The notes under the pieces are model-generated. The model searched no databases and was not told where the DNA came from. It worked only from the letters and a program-made list of their open reading frames with translations. Shown piece by piece: positions 1 to 10,841 of a stretch of DNA of 64,000 nt (positions within the stretch are counted from its first letter, which is position 1; every line of letters starts with the position of its first letter). Origin of the DNA: Euryodendron excelsum (lineage: Eukaryota > Streptophyta > Magnoliopsida > Ericales > Pentaphylacaceae); the NCBI GenBank assembly GCA_033060915.1, contig CM065380.1:42503001-42567000 (forward strand), in the 5' to 3' direction. A program made the translations under genes and the position numbers.

Positions 1-1940
1 TCCAAAATTCGTTTTCGAACTCGTTTTCAAAATCGTTTTCAAACTTGTTTTCAAGATTGCATCAAAATCTCTTTTTTAAAAACTTGTTTTCAAAACCACA
101 ATCCTAGGGTGATTCTAGCCTTTCCATGGCTAGGGTTGCTTTAGGAAATTGTTACATTAAAAGTGACCTTTTTGGTCTATATTTTCAAATCAAATTGTTT
201 TCTAAAACCACTTTCTTAAAGTGGTTCTAGCCTTCTCATGGCTAGAATCACTTTAGGAAAGTGAGATGTTTTTACATCTTCTCAAAAACTCTCTCTTCAA
301 AAAGTCTTTCTTCCTAAAAATCTCTTTTTCAACATACTTTCCTAAAACTCTCCTCTCCAAAATGGTTTTCAAAAACTCCCTTCCAAAATCTATTTTTCAA
401 AACTCCCTTTTTCAACTCCTTTCCAAAAACTCCTTTCCAAAAATCTTTCCAAAAACTCTCTTTCCAAAATCTTCCTTCTAGAAATTCCTCTCTAGGATTT
501 CTTTCCAAAACCTTCGTTTCCAAAAAACGCACTTTCCAAAAACTCTTTCCTTAGAGCCCAAGTCAAGCCCTAGAACCCACCATTAGGAAACCCTAATTTT
601 CTTTCCAAAAACATAATTTTCAAACTTTGCCCCAAACCTAGGTTTCCAAAACCTCTTGCTTTCACATCCAAACGATACACGTTTCCAAAAGCTTTTTTTC
701 TACGTCAAAACTATAATTTTTCAAAACTAGGGTTTCTAGAATCTCCCTTTCCAAATTCTTGTTAAATCCTATCTTCCCTTTAGGAAACTAAATCAAATCT
801 TCCCATTTAGGAAACCAAATCCAATCCTCCGTTTTTGGAAACAAAATCAAACTTTCTCTTTTAGAAACCAAATCCAATCCCTTCCTAATCCAACTCTTTC
901 TTAACTCAAATCTTTCTTAAATTTCCATTTTCCTAAATCTTAAGTTTCCAAAACTTAAACATAAAACTCTTTCACAAAATTCTAAAATTCAACCCTTTTC
1001 CTAATTCTATCCTCTTTCCAAATCTTAACTTTTTCGAACCTTTCCTAAACTCAAACCCTTCCTAATCTCAAGATTTCTTAAAACTCTAAAACTTTCTAAA
1101 TCCTAAACTTTCTAAAATTCGAATCTTTCCAAATTCAAAATTTCCTAAATTCAAAACTTTCTTAAGTTAAATCTTTCTAAACCCAAATCTTCCTAAATTC
1201 TAAACTTTCCCAAAACTTCAACTCTTTCCAATTTCAAAACTCTCTTGTTTCCAAAGCTTTCTTATTTTCAAAACTTCCTTATTTTCCTAAACTTTCCCAC
1301 TTTCAAAACTTCCCTTTTTCGAAACATTCCAACATTCAAAACTTTCTTAATTTGAAACTTTCCAAATTCTAAGCCTTTCTTAAACTAGACTTTTCCTAAT
1401 TTAAAACATTTCTAAATTCAAAACTTTCCGATTTTCAAAACTTTCCTAATTTGGGAACTTTCCTAATCTTAAAACCTTTCCTTTTTCAAAAACTTTCTAA
1501 ACTCGAAACTTTCCTATTTTCAAAACTTCCTTATTTCAAAAAATTTCCTAATTTGAAAACTTTCTTAAACCTAAAACTTTCTTAATTCCAAACTTTTCTA
1601 AAGTTGAAACATTCCAAATTCAAAGCTTTCCTAAGTTGAAACTTTCCTAATTCTAAAACCTTCTTAAATCGAACTTTTCCTAATTCAAACATTTCCTAAA
1701 TCCAATCTTCCCTAATTTCCTAAACCTTCCAAGTCAAGTCAAATATTTTCTAAGTCTCTTCTCTTTCCTAAGTCTAGGTTTCCTAAAATCAAATCTTTCC
1801 AAAATCAATCTTTCCAAAGCAAGTCCAATCTTCTCAATTTCAATTTCCAATCTCCTCTTCTAATCTCAAATCAAATTCAATTTTCAATTCAATCTCTTTC
1901 TTCCAATCCAATCTCTCTCTTCAAATCAATCTCTTTTCAA

Positions 1941-2030
1941 TCGGACTCCGGTCCGAACTACGACTGACCTGATTCCCCCAAAGGGATACGTAGGCAACCT
2001 TCATAGGTGTGGTCACAATACTTTTTAAAC
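1941..2030 (+). other. Conserved island in the LTR low-complexity tract
   Basis: A block of normal complexity inside the G-poor tract. It contains a small hairpin CGGAC-TCCG-GTCCG and the words GATTCCCCCAAAGGGATACG and TACGTAGGCA. The same block is found in the E1 3' LTR (about 18218-18305) and, on the minus strand, in L4 (about 59440-59525), although the flanking sequence there has diverged strongly. This points to selection for a function in the element RNA or DNA, but the function is not evident. Confidence 0.6.
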
Positions 2031-2579
2031 TTTTAATTCCACCCTCATGGATGCGGTTTCCAAAATCTTTTCAAATCTCAAATTCCAATCTACTTTCAAA
2101 CTTCCAATTTCAAATTTCTATTTCCAAATTTTCAAACTTTCCAATTTCAATTCCATCTCTTTAAATCTATTTTCAAATCAAATTAATTTCAGATCAATTT
2201 ATTTTCAATTCTCTTTCCTTACACTTGCATACCATGCATCATGTCAGTTTTCAAGCATTGTTTTTCAAAGTAGATAGGATTGAACTATAGTTAGTCGAAG
2301 ACTCTCATAGGTGAACCTAGGGTAGATTGACATGCAGGTACCGAGAGGGCGGGGTAGGGTGATAGCTTAGTGCGTCTTCCCTACACGTAACCAACCTCCG
2401 AACCTAGGATCACTGATTTCAAAGACCAAAAAGGAGTTATTTTTCTAAAAAGGGCTAAATGTTTTCCAAAGGTTGCCAAACAACCTGTTTTCCTAAAAAA
2501 CCCTCTCTTGAGGAGATATTTTCAAATCGTTTTCTAAAAGCCCTAAGTGTAGTATTCAGATTATTCTTAGTTTTTAGGT

Positions 2580-2617
2580 GACCTAACTCACCTTAATCAA
2601 GTTAGGTGGCGACTCCG
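2580..2617 (+). other. LTR hairpin followed by a primer-site-like motif
   Basis: ACCTAACT and AGTTAGGT form an 8-bp stem, followed directly by TGGCGACTCCG at 2607-2617, which is identical to the first 11 bases of the primer site at 2771-2781. The same arrangement is present in the 3' LTR, with the motif at 18896-18906. A hairpin beside a second copy of the primer-site sequence 164 bp upstream of the real one is unlikely by chance. Confidence 0.6.
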
Positions 2618-2770
2618 AATCTTTTTCAAAAGGCCTTTACTCAAACCAATTTTTCAATTCAAACCTAGTCGCACTCATTCTTCTATGAGGGTGAGTTCTA
2701 AAGAGAGAGTACAGCATTTTTTCCGCTTGGGTGAGTATTCCTCGAGTGCGAAAAATTTGGGCGCGACAGT

Positions 2771-2788
2771 TGGCGACTCCGCTGGGGA
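2771..2788 (+). promoter_or_regulatory. E1 primer binding site (tRNA-Arg type)
   Basis: TGGCGACTCCGCTGGGGA begins two bases after the CA end of the 5' LTR, where the tRNA primer for minus-strand DNA synthesis pairs. The start TGG matches the CCA tail of a tRNA, and the sequence is of the tRNA-Arg type known from Ogre elements. The homologous site of E2 (43606-43623) differs at three positions. Confidence 0.85.
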
Positions 2789-4208
2789 TACTTAGAGGGT
2801 TAGGCCGTTAGTCATGTCTCTTTACCCTTTACCCATGTAGAGTCTTCAATTAACTTGATTCAATCCTATTCACTTTAAATTTTCAAAACTAAATTTCCAA
2901 AATTGTTTTCAAAAAAAAAACATGCATTTATTCATATTATCTTGTATTATGTTTGTCATCCACATACTGACACTTGCATCTTTGTTTTGTAGGTGCGCTT
3001 TATGTTTAAATTTTATTAACTGCTTTACATGAATGTGATGTACAGGATGAATGGGAGTTGTTGGGCTCTTTCCTCCACTTTTAAAAATCACACACACACT
3101 GCATGTGCACTTGCATTCTGCATACTTGCATACCGTGATATGTCCTTTCTAGTTAGAAAGGGGGAACGGTATATTGGTTGTGGGCAAGATGCTGTGTCAG
3201 TTTCTTCACCTACGGCCTCTTGATGGTTCCCTCGCTCAAATCACCAACCGATCATGGCACCACCTCGGGGAGTGGGCCTAGGTTTGAAGATTCGGGGACC
3301 GAGCCTTTTTAGGACGCATTAGTCAACCCTCAACCTCATACTCATATAGACACCATGCATAGCCGAACCTCTGCCGGATTTAGGACACGAGCACCGTTTT
3401 CAAAATCACGGAGGAAAGGGCGACTGCTCTTACTTTCATTTATACCTGTTGTTATAATGCTTGTATTTATACTGTTATAATGCCTGTCTAACTGTTCATG
3501 CATGCATAATTATTTCAATTGTACCTTCTTTCCTTATACTTTTTACATATTCATGTTCATGCATTCAATATTCCATGTCAAGACAAGAGTTCCAAGTAAC
3601 TCAAGTCACTGCATTCTCATGCATATGATCAACCCATTGAGAGTGACACCAACGTTACTCTCCCTTGCATTAAACCTACCCCAACCCTAAGGGTTCCCAC
3701 GTAACCCTAAGGACTCATTGCATGCATCTCAATTCATTCCATAAGAGGGACCCCAATCTCTCTATGCTCACGGAGGTAGGGTTGCCAAGAAGACAAGGGG
3801 CAATCAATCAACAAGGTCTCTCAGCGACCTCCTCGACATCAAATTCAAGGAAGGCGAATCCGAAGACTCAAGAGTAGTTTAGGGTTTCCTTTTGTAAAAA
3901 TAGATAGGTGGAAGTCCAAAGGAAAATGTTCCCCCTCCCCCTATTAAAATGTATTTCAATTCTTTTGTATTTCAAACCCAGAATTTAATGTACTTCTTTA
4001 TTTTTATGAATGAATGCATGAATGGCTGAAGGTTCCCACATGACGGTAAGGTGTCTGCATACAGGGGCAAACCCCCTATCTCCAAAAGGGAGCCAATACA
4101 TCATGTTTAGTCTCCCTCCTAAAGAGGGGTACCCTAGGACATGCATTGCATAGATTTCTCCAGGAACCAAACTCTAATTTGCAACTGTCATCGTCATTGT
4201 TATAGGTA
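2789..4208 (+). other. E1 leader; gag capsid region absent
   Basis: There is no credible coding frame over 1.4 kb. The sequence aligns with the E2 leader (43624-45002). Intact Tat/Ogre elements carry gag, and often another ORF, between the primer site and protease. Here only a short leader remains, and I see no capsid or zinc-knuckle (CCHC) reading frame. An acceptor-like TTGTTATAG lies just before the first ATG. Confidence 0.7.
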
Positions 4209-6010
4209 ATGAATACTAGTCCAACTTTCTCTATAATAGTGAAGGCCATAGGTTACAAGCTTCAGGAGAACAAACCATTGGAAAGCGGGAATGCTAGCAA
4301 CACACTTACCGCAATCTCAGCAAGGACAATTCCTGCCTTGGAGGAGCCCGAATACCAAAATCCTTCCTTCCTAACCATCCAATCTTATCAACCTGACATG
4401 AACTTAACCATAGGAGCCTTACTAGACCCTTCCCATTATCCCCTTGTCCTTACTACGTTGTTCGAACCTGAGCCCATGATCGTTATGGCTCAACCTGAAC
4501 CTCAAACCAATAACCAAGGAAACACACGACCTAAGCTACCTTTAGTCTTGCCAAAGAAGCCGAATATGCCCACCACTCTACCCGTCCTCACCAACCCTTC
4601 ACCCGTAGCAATCCCTTTGCTCGTAAACCCAAGGATAACTCTTCCCACCATAACCCAAACACCAATACCCAGTCTTCATAACGTCCCATGGAATTACCCA
4701 CCTGATAAGGGCATCGGAGAGCCCGTAACAGAAATAGGGGGGATGACTCGGTCAGGGCCCCTTTATACCTCCGTTGAAGTGGAAAGAAAAAGGAAAGGGA
4801 AGGATAAAGTAGGAGAGTGCTCCAACCAACCAACAGATCAGGAGATGTCAGAATTCACCAAAGCTTTAGGAAAGGTCGATTACAATATCATGGAACAGCT
4901 TAGGAAAGCCCCAGCCCATATTTCGATGTTGGGTTTGCTGCTCACTTCTGAGGTGCACCGGAATGCTTTAATAAAGATCCTCAAGGATGCTCATGTGCCC
5001 GAGAGTTTCACGCCAAATAATCTACATGACATGGTCAGTCTCATTATGGCCCCAAACATCATCACTTTCTCTGATGACGAGATTTCGGCTGATGGAACAG
5101 GTCATACTCGGGCTTTGCATATCGCCGTAAGAACAAGAGGAAGAATGGTAGCCAAAGCATTGATAGATAATGGGTCGGCATTGAACATGTGCCCGTATTC
5201 TACTCTGGAAAGGCTGGGAATGGACCAAACTTACTTGAAAAATAGTGGTATGATCATCCGTGCCTTTGATGGATCTCGGAGGGAAGCCATGGGGGAAATT
5301 GAAATGCCTGTTGAAATAGGACCAATAACCTTCACAATTAAATTTCAAGTTTTACACATTCCAGCTGTCTATAACTTGCTGTTAGGAAGGCCCTGGATTC
5401 ATTCGGCGGGCGCTGTTCCTTCTAGTCTTCATCAGAAAGTCAAGTTCATCGTGGGCTCCAAGCTAATCGCTATTTTCGCTGAAAAAGAGCTCGCTGTATA
5501 CAAAGCTGACATCATTGCATCTGACACTAAATTGCCCTCTTGTTTTCAATCGTTCAAATATATCACTGTCGTGCAGAAGGAAGATCAGGTGAAGCCAAAT
5601 TATTCCAAGAACTCTCAGATGGTAGTACGGTACTTTAAAAAAAATGGTTTCCATCCGGGTAAAGGCTTAGGGAGATGTTTACAAGGAAGACCAAAAATCA
5701 TAGAAATACCGTTAGCTGAACCCACCTTCGGGTTGGGATATGAACCCACAAAAAGAGAAAGAATAGAAGCAGCGCGGAAAAAAAGGGCTGATAAGAAAGC
5801 TGTCATGGAACTCTCGGACCGATTCAAGTAGTTAAGCATGGGGAAAGGAACACCTGTATTAAGTAATAAGAAGAGAAAAGTCCAAGGAGAAGCGCCCATC
5901 ATGACAACCAGCATCGGAGTAACCCAAGATGGATCCATTCGAGTAATATTGCCTGGCGAAAAGTTACATAATTGGGCCAGCAAAGACATCATCCGTGCTC
6001 ACAAGTTTCG
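4209..6010 (+). pseudogene. E1 gag remnant plus protease, exon 1
   Basis: One frame starting at ATG 4209 with a single internal stop at 5829-5831; the open part encodes 540 residues. Residues 100-165 are proline-rich. Residues 180-290 resemble the gag-protease linker of Tat elements. The retropepsin lies at about residues 300-415, with LIDNGSALN (catalytic Asp at residue 320) and LLLGRPWIHSAGA near residue 390. A glycine-rich motif FHPGKGLGRCLQGRP at about residues 481-495 recalls a G-patch. At the 5829 stop the E2 copy has a sense codon, so this stop is specific to E1. The frame runs on to a splice donor at 6010/6011. The usual N-terminal capsid part of gag is missing, so no particle could be formed from this copy. 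Confidence 0.85.
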
Positions 6011-6167
6011 GTACAAAGCCCGTTAGAGCGAGACCCTGGAGCAACTGATTCGCCATAAACTTTGTCCTTTTAAATTTATTTGTCTTGACTTTTTAAAATC
6101 AAGTTATCGATGAATAAAATAATATCCCTTTCTTGTTTGATTTATTGTACACTATTTTCCATGTCAG
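6011..6167 (+). other. E1 intron between protease and RT
   Basis: It starts with GT after TTTCG and ends with TGTCAG before GGACCC, and is 157 bp long and T-rich. Removing it joins the protease frame (phase 2) exactly to the RT frame, while unspliced RNA meets the stop at 6024-6026. E2 has an intron of identical length at the same place. An intron at this position is a known trait of Ogre elements. Confidence 0.82.
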
Positions 6168-9100
6168 GGACCCTCGCATCCGATATCCTACTCATCTAAT
6201 CCAGGGAATGCCAATCTTGATAAATGATGATTTGAACACCGAGTTTGATTACCAACAATTGGGGATTGAAGAAGATGTAAATTTTAAAGAGGAGGTGCCA
6301 GAGGAAATTCGAGAACAAATAGAAAGACATGAGAATCGTAATACCCCAAACATTGAGGAAACGGAAACCGTTAATTTGGGAAATGAAGGGGATCCGAAGG
6401 AGCTTAGAATCGGTACGGGCCTAGATCAATGGCAGCGCAAAGAGTTATTGGAACTTTTGCATGCATACTTGGATGTTTTCGCATGGTCCTATCAAGACAT
6501 GCCCGGACTAGATGAATCCATAGTGGAACATAGACTACCTTTGGACCCGCAGATGAAACCCTTTAAGCAGAAGCTAAGAAGATTGAAACCCGAATGGAGC
6601 CTGAAGATTAAGGAGGAGGTGATTAAACAATTTCAGGCAAGGTTTCTGCAAGTGGTAGAATATCCCCAATGGCTGGCTAATATTGTCCCGGTACCTAAGA
6701 AAGATGGCAAGGTGCGGATGTGCATTGACTTTCGGGACCTCAACAAGGCCAGTCCAAAGGATGATTTTCCTCTTCCCCACATAGATTTTCTTGTTGACAA
6801 CACGGCCGGTCATGGAATGTTTTCCTTCATGGATGGCTTTTCGGGATATTATCAGATCAAGCTGGCTAAAGAAGATCGGGAGAAGACTGCTTTCATTACC
6901 CCCTAGGGAGTATACTGTTATAAGGTCATGCCATTCAGGCTTCACAACGCAGGGGCAACCTACCAAAAAGCCATGGTAACTTTATTCCATGACATGATGC
7001 ATTAGGAAGTACAGATCTATGTGGATGACATGATCGTCAAGTCCAAGCAACGGAAGGACCACTTGTTCAACTTGCGGAAGGTGTTTGATCGCCTTCGCAG
7101 ATATCAGCTTAAGCTAAATCCGGCCAAATGCACGTTCGGAGTATCTTCAGGGAAATTGTTGGGATTTATAGTCAATGAAAAGGGGATAGAGGTTGATCCT
7201 ACCAAGGTGAAGTCCATTGTTGAAATGCCTACACCAAAAGGGGAAAAGGAGGTTCGGTCTTTTTTAGGAAAGTTGAACTTTATTAGCAGGTTCATTGCCC
7301 AAATGACCCACCTGTGCGAACCTATTTTCAAGCTCCTTAAGAAAGACGTTCCAAAGGAGTGGGATGATAACTGTCAAATGGTGTTTGAGAAAATTAAATA
7401 ATATCTTCGAAATCCCCCTATCCTAGTGGCACCAACCCCGGGGCGTCCTTTGTTGATGTACATAACAGTGTTAGATACTTCTATGGGATGCGTCCTGGGG
7501 TAACATGATGAAATGGGGAGAAAAGAGCAAGCCATTTACTACATTAGTAAGAAATTTCTGCCATATGAAGCGAAGTATTCCGATCTCGAGAAAACCTGCT
7601 GCGCATTAGCCTGGGCAGCTCACAGGCTTCGACACTACATGCTCTATCATACCACCTTCCTCATCTCTCAAATGGATCCCCTCAAGTATATATTCGATAA
7701 ACCAACCCTGTCCAGCAGAATTGCTCGATGGCACATGATCCTGTCAGAATTCGACATTGTTTTCACTACCCGTAAAGCAGTCAAGGGGCAGGTGATAACT
7801 GATTATCTGGCTGAGAACCCCATTGATGATTATCAATCCATGGAGCCCTAATTTCCCGATGAAAATATACTATGCGTTGATTGTACATCTGAAGAGCAAG
7901 AACCAGCCGGGTGGAAGATGTTTTTCGACGGCGCTGCTAATAAAAGGGGAGCTAGCATTGGGGTAGTAATAGTGTCAAGAACTAGCAGTCATTATCCTAT
8001 TGTAGTTAAGCTGCAACTTGAACTCTATACTAATAACATCGCCGAATATAAGGCTTGCATCCTGGGGTTAAGATTGGCATTAGAAATGAGGATTGATGAA
8101 TTGGTTGTTCTTGGTGATTCAGATTTGGTCATTCAGCAATCCAAGGACGTGTATCAAACTCGAGATGCCAAACTCTCCCCGTATCATCAATAGGTCAAGG
8201 ACTTGTGTCAGCTATTCAAAAGTGTGGATTTTCGTCACGTGCCCCAAACAGAGAACAGCTTCGCCGATGCCTTGGCTACATTGGCTGCAGCAATCAAGGT
8301 CGACAGTGGCGTTGAAATACCCCCTCTACAGATCTTCACCAGGGATGTCCCCTCTTATTGTCTGCATACAACTATTGAACCTCACGAGAAACCGTGGTTT
8401 TATGAAATCCAGAGGTATATTCAAGCCAGGACGTTCCCCGATGCGGCAACACAACGTGATAGGAAGACCATTTGTTGTTTGGCAGGACACTATTTCATGG
8501 TTGGAAATGAGCTTTTCAGGAGATCATGGTTCGGACCTCTAAGATGTGTCAATGCTGCCGAAGCCAAAGTTATCATGGAGGAAGTGCACGAGGGAGTTTG
8601 TGGCCCCCACATGAATGGCCACACGCTTGCAAAGAAGATTCTCCGAACAGGGTATTACTGGTCAACAATGGAGTCAGATTGCATTAGATACGTTCTTCGG
8701 TGTCACAAATGTCAGATACATGGGGATAAGATCAAAGCACCACCGTCTGAGCTCCATTCTATGTCTGCCCCATGGCCCTTTTCTATGTGGGGGATAGATA
8801 TGATTGGTCCTATCACTCCTAAAGCTTCCAACGGCCATCGCTTCATCCTGGTCGCCATTGATTATTTCACTAAATAGGTGGAAGCCGTCTCTTAAGTCCA
8901 TGTCACCAAGAAGGTCGTAGAAAGGTTCATAAAAAATTACATCATCTGCCGGTATGGGATTCCCGAGTCACTCATTACTGATAATGCTTCCAATCTAAAC
9001 AACGAATTGATATCAAAGCTATGCCAAACATTTCGCATTACTCACAGGAATTCGGTCACTTACCGGCCCCAGATGACTGGGGCAGTAGAAGCAGCCAACA

Positions 9101-9639
9101 AGAATATTAAGAGAATACTCTGAAAAATGATTGACAATTACAAAGATTGGCAAGAGAAACTTACGTTTGCATTGATGGCTTACCGAACTACTATGAGGGT
9201 CTCCACCGGAAATACCCCTTTTGAGCTAGTTTACGGCACCGAGGCAGTCATCCACGTTGAGATTGAGATTCCTTCTTTACGAATCCTAACAGAAACCAAG
9301 TTAGATGAAGCAGAATGGATTAAAGACCGATATGCCCAACTCTGTTTGCTGGATGAGAAGCGGTTAGCTGTAGTTTATCACGCTCAATGTTACAGAAGGT
9401 GAATGCCCAGAGCATTTGATAAGAAGGTACGACCTCGATCATTCCAGCTGGAAGATTTGGTGCTCAAGAAGGTGTTCCCCCATCAGGAGACAGCATAGGG
9501 AAAATTTGCTCCAAACTACGAAGGGCCATTCGTGGTAAAGAAAGTCTTGTCTGGAGGAGCTCTCGTTTTGGAGGAAATGCATGGCCAAGAATTTCCTAGC
9601 CCATTGAATTCAGATGCTGTCAAACACTACTACATATGA
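6168..9639 (+). pseudogene. E1 pol: RT, RNase H, archaeal-type RNase H, integrase
   Basis: A single frame of about 1157 codons with no frameshift. RT is at about 6640-7190 (CIDFRDLNKASPKDDFPLP; catalytic YVDD at 7018-7029). The Ty3-type RNase H is at about 7430-7800 (YEAKYSDLEKTCCALAWA). The second, archaeal-type RNase H is at about 7915-8280 (FFDGAANKRG, AEYKA, GDSDLV). Integrase is at about 8560-9400 (zinc finger with CHKC at about 8701; GIDMIGP, LITDNAS and VEAAN carrying the D, D, E residues). Eleven internal stops lie at 6904, 7003, 7399, 7501, 7849, 8191, 8875, 8893, 9121, 9400 and 9496. Most correspond to single C-to-T or G-to-A changes when compared with E2, as expected from decay of methylated cytosine. 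The natural end is TGA at 9637-9639. The first RNase H followed by a second one is diagnostic of the Tat lineage. Confidence 0.9.
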
Positions 9640-10841
9640 TTCCGAAAGCTAGGCCTTTGGTTTCTATAAAGAAGCAATAAAACCTACTCTCCTCATTCTC
9701 CATTAATCAATAAGGTAGTGTTTTAAGGTTAAAGCTCTATGGACTAAACAATCTAATTCCAAGATGACGAGGGGCCCTTATTTCATTTTCTGCCCAATTA
9801 AAATGCATATATATAACCTTTGTCAAACCTTTAGAGCCGGTTACTTTCTTTCAGGAGCATTCCCCCAATAAAGTGATCATGTTCAGTAGAGGCACTGAAA
9901 ATAGTAAAAAAAAAAAAAAGAAGCCTTGAAGTTCGCACAAATATTGGTATTAACGTCATTGGCAAGGAAAAAAAAACGTGCAATGAGATACCCAAGGAAA
10001 GATGGGAATACGCAGGAAAAGTGCCATTGAACCAAAAACTATCAAAGGTGATCACTAGTAGAGTGGTAGGCTTGAGCCTTTTCTTTTTCTTTCGAAAGTA
10101 AATACCAACACCATAACCCCTAAAAGTCCTCTTAGATTGGAGTTAAATTGATTAGTCCAAATGAGCTTGCCAAATATGCCATGGGCTGGAGAATGATGCA
10201 AGTAGCATTTAGGAGCTTCTCAACAGAAACCCGAGACCAAGCTGAAGAAAGAGAGAAAAAGAAGAGAGAAAAGTTAAGCGCTTCCCGAGGATGCGGTGAA
10301 AACCCGAAAGGGCGCCGTAGGTAAAAAGGTAGGGAAGTGGCAAGATACAAAACTGTTGACCCTGGCGAAAACCTGCAAAGGTGCCTTGGTGCAAAAATGA
10401 CAGATCTGGGACTGCTGAAAACCCTCAGGGGCACTTGTAGCAAAAATAGCCAAAAAAAAAAGGGGGGGGGGGGGGAGGGTGGGAACAAGAGATTTAGATA
10501 TAAGAAATAGCTCGAGCTACTACATTCCCCAGAAGTTAAGGTATGAAAGCAACAATGTAAAAGTCAAAAGGCGTCTTGAAAGGCATTCTCCGGTTTAGCC
10601 CAGTTAGGGTTAGAGGAAGCAGAGGTCCCTTTCACGAAACAGTCAGTGGGTCAAAGAATCAAACAAAAGGGAGTTATTTTTCATTAAACTGCAATTCTCA
10701 TTTAATTTTTCCCAAATTTGTTACTATACTAATCATGCAGAGAAATTATACCAAAAGCACGGGAGGTCATGAATTCATAAGATAAAAGAGGCATAACACT
10801 AAACAAAGTATGTTTTTCTACAAATGCAGAAATCAGCAAAT
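9640..10841 (+). other. E1 spacer between integrase and antisense gene
   Basis: Non-coding in both directions as far as I can see. It aligns with 50422-51677 of E2, and its first part (about 9735-9840) aligns with the minus strand of 63880-64000 in E3. It contains an A tract near 9906-9918 and an A-then-G tract near 10450-10477. The latter is replaced by a pure A tract in E2 (51263-51281). Confidence 0.7.

Larger units (their letters stand above)
1..2768 (+). repeat. E1 5' LTR, 3' part (R/U5), cut by window edge
   Basis: Direct repeat of 16286-19057. It ends with CA at 2768, two bases before the primer site. The two copies differ by scattered substitutions and a few indels of about 15 bp, for example near 440-470 and near 2205, which suggests an insertion that is not very recent. 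Most of it is G-poor low-complexity sequence built from TTTCCTAAA-like words. Confidence 0.92.

Noticed and set aside
266..532. Open frames in the LTR low-complexity tract (also 16551-16808, 2047-2277, 59065-59460)
   Set aside because: Products are only Phe/Lys/Ser/Asn-rich low-complexity text within LTRs.
2771..2788. A possible tRNA gene at the primer site
   Set aside because: Only the 18 bases complementary to a tRNA 3' end are present; no cloverleaf is seen.
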